Part shown: piece by piece, positions 1 through 5,414 of the stretch
Layout of the letters: every line of letters begins with the position of its first letter
How positions within the stretch are numbered: position 1 is the stretch's first letter
Origin: Thermoprotei archaeon
GTDB lineage: Archaea > Thermoproteota > Thermoprotei_A > Sulfolobales > Ignisphaeraceae
Direction of reading: 5' to 3'
NCBI GenBank assembly: GCA_003661865.1
Contig: QMWY01000045.1
Span: 1 to 7,759 of the forward strand
Length of the DNA stretch: 7,759 nucleotides
Notes under the pieces: model-generated
Database searches by the model: none
What the model was told of the DNA's origin: nothing
The model's input: the letters and a program-made list of their open reading frames with translations, nothing else
Translations under genes and position numbers: made by a program

Positions 1-645
1 TCCATAGCCTGCAATAACAACGCGCTTGCCTGCTAGGAGCACGTTCGTTGCCCTCAGGATACCGTCTATGCTGCTCTGCCCGGTGCCGTAGCGGTTGTCG
101 AACAGGTACTTGGTATATGCATTGTTAACGGCTATTACGGGGTATTTTAGCACCCCCTTCTTCTCCATAGCTCTTAGCCTAATGATCCCTGTAGTAGTTT
201 CCTCAGTTCCGCCCCACACATCCTCAGCAACGCTAACCATCTTCTCGTGAAGGTAGACGTGCAGGTCCGCACCATCATCGATAACTATGTCAGGCCTTGC
301 CGAGGCAACCCTCGAGATCGCCCAGAAGTACTCCTCCTCACTCTCCCCCCTCCATGCAAAGACATGGATGCCCTCCTCAGCTAATGCTGCAGCCACCTCA
401 TCCTGAGTCGATAGCGGGTTGCTGGCAGCTAGCCACACCTCCGCCCCACCCGCCACGAGAGTCCTTACAAGAACCGCCGTCTCCTTAGTCACATGAAGAA
501 CCGCTCCTACCCGAACTCCTTTAAGGGGCTTCTCTTCAGAGAACCTCTTCCGGATCCTCATAAGCACGGGCATGTGGTTCTCAGCCCACTCTATCTGCCT
601 ACGCCCCTCATCTGCGAGGGACAGGTCCCTGACCTTGAACTCCAA
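1..645 (-). CDS. ahcY: S-adenosylhomocysteinase (adenosylhomocysteinase), N-terminal 215 residues, cut by window edge
   Basis: The enzyme splits S-adenosylhomocysteine into adenosine and homocysteine in the cytosol, relieving product inhibition of SAM-dependent methyltransferases. An uninterrupted minus-strand frame gives 215 codons and is cut by the left edge. Family landmarks are the N-terminal LSLADEGRRQIEWAENHMP (8-26), DDGADLH (123-129), EETTTG (148-153), the lysine and Asp of TKYLFDN (178-184, K179 and D183), and GKRVVIAGYG (206-215), the start of the NAD-binding Rossmann fold. After FDN the sequence reads RYGTGQS, so the cysteine of the animal enzymes is a threonine, as in archaeal and Thermotoga-like enzymes (recalled from family knowledge). 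The start is TTG at 645, preceded by a GGGGG Shine-Dalgarno-like run at 657-653 with a spacing of seven; no ATG lies between it and an in-frame upstream stop. It is divergent from the UPF0200 gene. The NAD domain and C-terminal tail lie outside the window. Confidence 0.96.
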   Translation of the reverse strand, partial: MEFKVRDLSLADEGRRQIEWAENHMPVLMRIRKRFSEEKPLKGVRVGAVLHVTKETAVLVRTLVAGGAEVWLAASNPLSTQDEVAAALAEEGIHVFAWRGESEEEYFWAISRVASARPDIVIDDGADLHVYLHEKMVSVAEDVWGGTEETTTGIIRLRAMEKKGVLKYPVIAVNNAYTKYLFDNRYGTGQSSIDGILRATNVLLAGKRVVIAGYG

Positions 646-714
646 CGTATAGCCCCCTTGCTCTACGCCGGGACCCGACTTAATAACCTAGAGCCCCTAA
701 GCTGCCCTAGGCGG
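646..714. promoter_or_regulatory. Divergent promoter region between ahcY and the UPF0200 gene
   Basis: This 69-base spacer holds one AT-rich block, CTTAATAACC at 679-688, in otherwise GC-rich DNA. Read on the plus strand, TTAATAA lies about 30 bases before the ATG at 715, which would put transcription start within a few bases of that ATG (a near-leaderless mRNA). Read on the minus strand, GGTTATTAAG lies about 39 bases before the TTG at 645 and would place transcription start near the GGGGG ribosome-binding run. One TBP site may therefore serve both directions. A short CCTAG/CTAGG inverted pair (687-691, 707-711) lies beside it, too weak to call an operator. This is inference from spacing only. 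Confidence 0.45.
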
Positions 715-1281
715 ATGGGCTTGAGCAGCTGCTTAATAGTCGTTGCAGGAATGCCCGGTTCAGGGAAAACGCTCTTCACAACCATTGCTAGGCGTATAGG
801 GATCCCTGTAGTTGTCATGGGAGACGTTGTCCGTGAAGAGGTGGCTAGACGCGGGCTTAAGCCAACTACGGACAACCTCTTGAAGGTGGCTCAGGAGCTG
901 CGGGATGAGCTGGGGCCAAACGCAATCGCTATCTTAACCATGAGGAGGATCTCTGAGATAGCCTCACCCTTTGTCGTGGTTGACGGCGTTAGGAGCCTAA
1001 GCGAGGTCGCTACTTTTAAGGAGAGGTTCCGCCGCGTAGTCGTGGTGGCCATCCACGCCAACCCTAGGCTTAGGTTCGAGAGGCTCTTAGCGAGAGGGAG
1101 GCCGGGCGACCCTAGATCATGGAGGGAGTTTGTTGAGAGGGATCGTAAGGAGCTGGAGTGGGGCTTGGGAAGCGTAATAGCAACGGCTGATATCATGCTT
1201 ATAAACGAAGGTAGCCTAGATGAGTTTGTTGAGAGGTGTAGAAGTACACTGTTAAGGGTATTAAGACAATGGTGCACATAA
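715..1281 (+). CDS. UPF0200 family P-loop nucleotide kinase-like protein (dephospho-CoA kinase/adenylate kinase-like)
   Basis: This 188-residue cytosolic protein matches the archaeal UPF0200 family, which is related to CoaE and adenylate-kinase-type P-loop kinases; its substrate is unknown to me. Visible are the Walker A AGMPGSGKT (11-19, K18), the family signature VVVMGDVVREE (32-42), VVDGVRS (88-94, in the Walker B position), the basic stretch FERLLARGRPGDP (121-133), which resembles a lid segment, and INEGSLDEF near the C-terminus (163-171). The open frame extends upstream to 493, but that extension is antisense to ahcY codons and has no family resemblance, so I use ATG 715; TTG 721 is an alternative. 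It overlaps the UPF0201 gene by 13 bases, suggesting co-transcription and possibly coupled translation. A true dephospho-CoA kinase role is doubtful, because archaea use a GTP-dependent enzyme of another family (established knowledge). Confidence 0.9.
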   Translation: MGLSSCLIVVAGMPGSGKTLFTTIARRIGIPVVVMGDVVREEVARRGLKPTTDNLLKVAQELRDELGPNAIAILTMRRISEIASPFVVVDGVRSLSEVATFKERFRRVVVVAIHANPRLRFERLLARGRPGDPRSWREFVERDRKELEWGLGSVIATADIMLINEGSLDEFVERCRSTLLRVLRQWCT

Positions 1282-1709
1282 GGATCGAGGCTGAGATTAG
1301 ACCTACTGAAAGCGAGAAGAGGGTTGTCCAAGCTATCAAAAGGGTGTTCTTCGTAGATGAGGTGCGGATAGTTGAGCTTGGGAACGGGACCAAGCTGGCC
1401 GTAGCTGAGGCGGATGAGGTGACGCCGCTGCTCAAGATCTATGAGCTGCTTAGGCGGCAGCGCATCCTCGATACCGCCCGTAGCGTCTTCCTAAGGAACT
1501 CCTCGGGGAGCGTACTCAGCGTTAAGCTAAATAAGCAGGTGGCGTACCAGGGGATCGTGAGCTTTGTTGATAGCGACGACGAAAGCCCCTTAGGGGCTAT
1601 AAACCTCGTTGTCGTTAGCGATAAGCTGCGCGAAATCATAGACTGGCTGGCGCCGCGCACAGCCCATGGCAGACCGCTATGGGAAAAGGACGTCCCCAGA
1701 AACGTCTAG
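1269..1709 (+). CDS. UPF0201 family protein (COG1325, predicted RNA-binding/exosome-associated)
   Basis: This 146-residue protein belongs to archaeal UPF0201, a small family predicted from gene context to be RNA-binding or exosome-linked; no enzymatic role is known to me. Signature stretches are the N-terminal IRIEAEIRPTESEKRV (4-19), LLRRQRILDTARSVFL (60-75), KLNKQVAYQG (86-95), SPLGAINLVV (106-115) and the near-invariant DWLAPRTAHGRP (125-136). The length is normal for the family and the protein looks complete. The ATG at 1269 lies inside the last codons of the UPF0200 gene (overlap 13 bases); GTG 1272 is an alternative start. At its 3' end the last ten codons and the stop overlap the end of the RNase Z-like gene on the other strand by 33 bases. 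There are no transmembrane segments or cysteine clusters. Confidence 0.92.
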   Translation: MVHIRIEAEIRPTESEKRVVQAIKRVFFVDEVRIVELGNGTKLAVAEADEVTPLLKIYELLRRQRILDTARSVFLRNSSGSVLSVKLNKQVAYQGIVSFVDSDDESPLGAINLVVVSDKLREIIDWLAPRTAHGRPLWEKDVPRNV

Positions 1710-2534
1710 CTCTTCACGCGGAAGAATATATATGGGGTACGTCATAAGGTCCTCAGCAAGGTAAACCCTTTTGAAGCGCGTGCGTACCTCGTCCAGCTGT
1801 GGAACGTAACTCCCATACCTCTGGCTTATGTGTGTAAGTATCACCACCTGGGGGTTCACAGATACTGCCATACGTGCCACGGTATCTGATGTGGCGTGCC
1901 CTGTTCTAAGAGCCTCGGCGGAGTGTACGCGGCTATATGTGGCCTCATGTATGAGAACGTCAACACCATTGCGCTTCAGGAACTCTATAGTGAACTCCTC
2001 GGGAACCCCATCTGCACCGTAGAAGACCCTTACGTACCTACCTCCTGAAACCCTTAGCTTTACATAGTAGCCCCAGGATCTCACATCTCCATGGGCAATA
2101 GGCAGCGGAACGACAGTGTTGCCATCTACAACTACAACGCTACTACGCGGATCCTCAATAAGCCTGACATCGATTGTTAGGTAGTCCTTATCAAAGCTCC
2201 CGATAGCCGCCCTCGCTAAGTAGTCCACTCCTTGAGGACCTACAAGTACAACACTTCTCTTAATCTTCATGGACTCTATGCGCATCGCCACTGACTGCAA
2301 CAAGGGCATGAGCCCAAACACGTGGTCTCCATGGAGATGAGTTATAGCTATCAGATCAAGCTGAGCAGGCTCTACCCCCACCTCTCGTAGCCTTATCTGC
2401 ACGCCCTCTCCTGCATCCATAAGCATTGTTATGCCAACACCCTCTATTAGCACGCCTGATACCCAGCGGTTAGGTGTTGGAGTAGATGCGCCTGTTCCAA
2501 GGAATATAATCCTAGGTCTTGTCAACTCTCTCAA
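1677..2534 (-). CDS. rnz: RNase Z-like metallo-beta-lactamase-fold hydrolase (tRNA 3' processing), lacking the exosite arm
   Basis: A 285-residue member of the ELAC/RNase Z group, which removes 3' trailers from tRNA precursors using two zinc ions. The metal ligands are visible: THLHGDH (65-71, with H66, H68, D70, H71), H148, D175 in YGADGVP, and H235 in LTHISQRY. HEATYS (196-201) and GHATSD (212-217) are further family motifs. The opening FLGTGASTPTPNR (11-23) is typical. Only 26 residues separate H148 from D175, where the standard bacterial and archaeal enzymes have roughly 70 including the flexible arm that grips tRNA, so it may be an armless variant or have a different substrate. The start is TTG 2534 or TTG 2525; both overlap the methyltransferase gene upstream (by 23 or 14 bases), implying the same transcript. 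Its end overlaps UPF0201 tail to tail. Confidence 0.87.
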   Translation of the reverse strand: MRELTRPRIIFLGTGASTPTPNRWVSGVLIEGVGITMLMDAGEGVQIRLREVGVEPAQLDLIAITHLHGDHVFGLMPLLQSVAMRIESMKIKRSVVLVGPQGVDYLARAAIGSFDKDYLTIDVRLIEDPRSSVVVVDGNTVVPLPIAHGDVRSWGYYVKLRVSGGRYVRVFYGADGVPEEFTIEFLKRNGVDVLIHEATYSRVHSAEALRTGHATSDTVARMAVSVNPQVVILTHISQRYGSYVPQLDEVRTRFKRVYLAEDLMTYPIYILPREELDVSGDVLFP

Positions 2535-3501
2535 CCACGTAGAGCGCCCTGACTAGTGAGCCGTGGACCCAGTCCAGATGCTTCGACAACACAGCAACCC
2601 CTAAATCTACTAGTTTACTCTCAACATCCTTCTCAAGCTCTATAGGTATAGCAAACACCACCTTTCCCTCCTTACCGATCACACGTAGAGAATCAGCAAC
2701 GAACTTAGATATCAGGTCTACAAGGGATTCAGCACCTACTTTCGCTTGCCTTCCGTAAGGCGGGTCTGTAGATATAGCATCGATGCAGCCACTGCGCAGC
2801 GGGAGCGTAGACGCATCTCCCTGTATAACATCTACAAGCCAACCACAGTTGAAGAACTCAGCATTGGCCTTTGCCCCAAGAACTGCCTTCTCATCGATGT
2901 CCATACCTATAGAATACACCCCTAGCATGCATGCCTCTAGCAGGAAGCCGCCGACACCGCAGAAAGGATCTAGTAGTGTTGATGCAGGCCCCCTAACACC
3001 CGAGAGGTTAACATATAGCCGTGCCAAATGGGGCTTCATAGCCCCCGGCCTATACATGGGCCTTCTATGGGGGGCTCTTGGACCGAACTCCCTCTCCAGG
3101 GACCTTTCATAGATAGGCTGCGTTGCAATAGCTAGGCTTCCCACAATGTATACCCTTAGCCTTCCCTCTTCATTCCGAGTACAGCCGCCAGCGCTTCTCC
3201 CCAACCTTTTTCCGAAGCCACGGATCCTAACGACCTCTATTCTCCCCATATACCTCTTCTGCAGACTGCATATCGATTCACGCGAAGCTCGCATGATGCC
3301 TAGAAGCAGCCCTGCCTCTTTCACAAATGCACAGCGCCTAAGCACCTCCTTGGCGGACCTCATGTCGTCACATCTTAGCAGCACAATCTCATCGATACGC
3401 GTTTTAATGGCGCAGCCTCCCTCGGCATTCACAACAGACAAGAGCTCGGCTATGGCCAGGTCTACGTGCTCGCCGGATAGCCTAAGCGCGAGCTCTATCA
3501 T
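2512..3501 (-). CDS. tRNA (guanine-10 N2)-methyltransferase-like, THUMP plus SAM methyltransferase domain (TrmG10 family, COG1041)
   Basis: A 329-residue SAM-dependent nucleic-acid methyltransferase. The C-terminal half has motif I LDPFCGVGGFLLEA (177-190), an acidic SAM-ribose loop GMDIDEKA (199-206), QGDAS (227-231) and the catalytic TDPPYG (245-250), the (D/N)PPY form used for exocyclic amine methylation. Just before motif I, RRPMYRPGAMKPHLARLYVNLSG (146-168 region) is the linker typical of archaeal TrmG10 enzymes, which convert G10 of tRNA to m2G or m2,2G. The N-terminal half is more divergent and fits a THUMP-containing region by position and length. An in-frame TAG at 3510-3508 rules out a start upstream of ATG 3501. 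The gene begins 19 bases after the prs stop and overlaps rnz, so prs, this gene and rnz form one operon. Target position G10 is inferred from the family, not proven. Confidence 0.88.
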   Translation of the reverse strand: MIELALRLSGEHVDLAIAELLSVVNAEGGCAIKTRIDEIVLLRCDDMRSAKEVLRRCAFVKEAGLLLGIMRASRESICSLQKRYMGRIEVVRIRGFGKRLGRSAGGCTRNEEGRLRVYIVGSLAIATQPIYERSLEREFGPRAPHRRPMYRPGAMKPHLARLYVNLSGVRGPASTLLDPFCGVGGFLLEACMLGVYSIGMDIDEKAVLGAKANAEFFNCGWLVDVIQGDASTLPLRSGCIDAISTDPPYGRQAKVGAESLVDLISKFVADSLRVIGKEGKVVFAIPIELEKDVESKLVDLGVAVLSKHLDWVHGSLVRALYVVERVDKT

Positions 3502-3520
3502 GCGCTTCTATCCCTTTCCA

Positions 3521-4444
3521 TCACCCCTTTATAGCGCTGGCAATGACGTTGGCCACAAGGTCCGAAAGATCGATCACCTTCATGCGTTCAAAGACTGTCT
3601 GCCTTCTTATGAAGGTATTGCCCGTTATCAACAGGTCTAGGCCCGCCCCTCTAAGCTTCTCAATAGCGCTGCCCACAAGTAACGCATGGCTTGCAACAGC
3701 GATCACTCTAACTGCGCCCAGCCTCTTCAAAAGCTCTACAGCCTTTGCCAGTGTTCCCCCAGTGCTTACTATATCATCTACTATCGCCACGCGCCTACCC
3801 CTCACATCAAGCACCTTCTCCTCAACGCGTATCTCACCGGTTATGCGATCGCGGTACTTCTCTAAGTAATCATACCCCACACCTATTGATCGAGCTAGTT
3901 CACGCGCTCTGTGAAGCGCACCCCTATCAGGCGATAATACGAAGTCTATACCACTTTCCATACCCGCCTTCCTAACCATGTATGAGAAAGGTAGGACGTT
4001 AACGAACTCTATACCCGCCTCCTTCGCAGCCTCAAGGACCGCTTCAGGTTTATGAGCGTCGATCACAATGAGCTTGTCCACGCACCACCCGCCTAGGCTC
4101 CTAATTAGAGCGTGCAGGCTCACGGCTTCCCCATCGAGAAATCTGCGATCCTGTCTAGCATAGGCTAAGTATGTGATGACCAGGGCGACCTTAGAGGCAT
4201 AATTACAGGCAGCCTCTATAGCGAGGAGGAGCTCCACCCATTTACTATCCTGCTCTGGGAACATAGACTGCAATATCAAAACCCTCTCAGAACCCCGTAC
4301 GGCATTAGGGTCAAGCCTTAGGTACTGCTCACCATCAGGAAAGACCTTCCTAGAGGTAGTGACCATTCGTAATCCCAGGCGTTGCGCAACTCCCTCAGCA
4401 AGTTCTCGAGGAACACCGCTGAGGCTTACGAGTACAGACACCAT
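3521..4444 (-). CDS. prs: Ribose-phosphate pyrophosphokinase (PRPP synthetase)
   Basis: This 307-residue cytosolic enzyme transfers pyrophosphate from ATP to ribose 5-phosphate, making PRPP for purine, pyrimidine, histidine and tryptophan synthesis. Motifs run in order: KVFPDGEQYLRL (33-44), the ATP-binding YLAYARQDRRFLDGEAVS (92-109), VIDAHKP with the catalytic-region histidine H131, SPDRGA (171-176), EKYRDRITGEI (195-205, catalytic flexible loop region) and the PRPP-binding VDDIVSTGGT (222-231). The length is standard. ATG 4444 is supported by a strong Shine-Dalgarno AGGGGGTG at 4457-4450, five bases upstream; the next codon is GTG, a less likely start. It is first in the minus-strand operon with the tRNA methyltransferase and RNase Z-like genes and is divergent from the radical SAM gene. 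No regulatory domain beyond the catalytic core is seen. Confidence 0.97.
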   Translation of the reverse strand: MVSVLVSLSGVPRELAEGVAQRLGLRMVTTSRKVFPDGEQYLRLDPNAVRGSERVLILQSMFPEQDSKWVELLLAIEAACNYASKVALVITYLAYARQDRRFLDGEAVSLHALIRSLGGWCVDKLIVIDAHKPEAVLEAAKEAGIEFVNVLPFSYMVRKAGMESGIDFVLSPDRGALHRARELARSIGVGYDYLEKYRDRITGEIRVEEKVLDVRGRRVAIVDDIVSTGGTLAKAVELLKRLGAVRVIAVASHALLVGSAIEKLRGAGLDLLITGNTFIRRQTVFERMKVIDLSDLVANVIASAIKG

Positions 4445-4517
4445 TCGAACACCCCCTACGTGTGTTGATACGCTAGTTAATTAGCGGTTCAACGTGACTT
4501 ACATGAGGAGCAGGGCT
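4445..4517. promoter_or_regulatory. Divergent promoter region between prs and the radical SAM gene
   Basis: The AT-rich block CTAGTTAATTAG at 4473-4484 is nearly self-complementary (CTA, TTAA and TAG pair across the centre, with one mismatched pair). On the plus strand TTAATTAG (4477-4484) sits about 27 bases before 4503-4510, near the candidate ATG at 4503, suggesting a leaderless or very short leader. On the minus strand the same block lies about 34 bases ahead of the prs ATG, with the strong prs ribosome-binding site at 4457-4450 between them. One box A may serve both genes. No transcription start is known; this is position-based inference. Confidence 0.45.
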
Positions 4518-5366
4518 ATGCGTGAGGAGGTAAACGTAGCACCCGTGGCACTAACCTTGAACAGCATTGAGTACATACCGCTGTCACTATACGCTCCAGG
4601 GGGACTAGCGCTAACCGTGTGGTTTGGGGGATGCAGAAGCGATTGTCCTTGGTGCCCCTGGGGCGCAGATGCCCCACCACAAACCTTAAGGAGGCTTAGG
4701 CTGAGCAGGGATATGTTGCTGGATCTTGTGAGGAGGAGTTCGCCGGACCTGCTCTTCTTCCACGGTGCTGATAGCTATGTGCTGAACTGGCTCCTTAGCA
4801 TGGCTAGGGATGTTTCTAGCCTAGTGCCAGTGGGCTTTAAGGTCGCGGCACCCCGCATTGATACAGCTATAGAGCTTCTCAAACCATTTGCAGCGGTGAT
4901 GCTAGTAGAGCTCACCAGTGATGACGACCCAGGGCTGCTGAATACTCTCCAGGGCTACTTGCAGGGTACCTCTATGCATATAGAGGCAGTCATGGTCCTG
5001 CCCCCTAAGGAGGAGCTCATCCGTGAGATGCTCACTAGCGTTAGGGATGTGTGCAGGGGTCTTTCAACACCCATACCCATAAACATTGTGCCTCCCGGGA
5101 ACGTGAACGAGCTTGCACTCCTTAGCTATGTGGACTCTATTAGGAAGGCAGGTTGTATAAATACGGTTGTTGCGGGCAGCCGCATAAGCGAGCTGTCAAC
5201 AGTGTTTTGCCCACACTGTAAGCGCCCAGTTGTGATAAGGCACGGGTACTGGGTTATAGACCTGAAGCTGGATGAGCATGGGAGGTGCAAGTACTGCGGA
5301 GCGAAGGTTGTGTCCCGTATGCCGCGGATTAGGCGTAAAACAGCTATAAACGTGCCAATAATGTAG
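4518..5366 (+). CDS. Radical SAM protein, COG1180/PflA-like, with C-terminal zinc-ribbon-like domain; function unknown
   Basis: Numbering here is from the longest reading (GTG 4494, 290 residues). GGCRSDCPWC (45-54) gives the CX3CX2C cluster motif (C47, C51, C54) that would hold a 4Fe-4S cluster for radical SAM chemistry. The surrounding fold, starting at YIPLSLYAPGG (27-37), resembles the PflA-activase/AmmeMemoRadiSam superfamily. The usual GGE motif is not seen; LLFFHGADSY (86-95) is at its place. The C-terminus has CPHC (239-242) and CKYC (265-268), paired knuckles typical of a zinc ribbon and also found at the end of AmmeMemoRadiSam enzymes. Start choices: GTG 4494, ATG 4503 (leaderless from the box A), ATG 4518 (GAGGAG seven bases ahead; used here), or GTG 4545 downstream of GAGGAGGTAA. 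The GPN GTPase gene follows after 48 bases. The substrate cannot be told from sequence. Confidence 0.85.
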   Translation: MREEVNVAPVALTLNSIEYIPLSLYAPGGLALTVWFGGCRSDCPWCPWGADAPPQTLRRLRLSRDMLLDLVRRSSPDLLFFHGADSYVLNWLLSMARDVSSLVPVGFKVAAPRIDTAIELLKPFAAVMLVELTSDDDPGLLNTLQGYLQGTSMHIEAVMVLPPKEELIREMLTSVRDVCRGLSTPIPINIVPPGNVNELALLSYVDSIRKAGCINTVVAGSRISELSTVFCPHCKRPVVIRHGYWVIDLKLDEHGRCKYCGAKVVSRMPRIRRKTAINVPIM

Positions 5367-5414
5367 CTAGATCGGCACATAGCAGGATGCCATATACACC
5401 GGGGGCGGCGCTTC

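Noticed and set aside
297..488. Plus-strand open frame of 63 codons, rich in Pro and Ser
   Set aside because: It lies antisense to well-conserved ahcY codons, and its composition is that of a shadow frame of a GC-rich gene.
493..714. N-terminal extension of 74 codons on the UPF0200 reading frame
   Set aside because: Most of it is antisense to ahcY and it crosses the divergent promoter; the UPF0200 family begins just before its P-loop, matching ATG 715.
891..1331. Minus-strand open frame of 146 codons
   Set aside because: It is antisense to the clear UPF0200 gene, Ser/Leu-rich as expected for a mirror frame, with no domain resemblance.
3146..3640. Plus-strand open frame of 164 codons
   Set aside because: It is antisense across the methyltransferase and the end of prs, has low-complexity Ser/Pro-rich content and no recognisable motif, and shows no promoter of its own.
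4917..4942. C/D box guide RNA candidate (GTGATGA followed by CTGA after 13 bases)
   Set aside because: It lies inside the radical SAM coding sequence, has no second C'/D pair nearby and no terminal stem, so chance is the simplest reading.
5367..5414. Possible small RNA or terminator between the radical SAM and GPN genes
   Set aside because: At 48 bases I see no stable stem, no T-run and no box motif; it looks like a plain intra-operon spacer.
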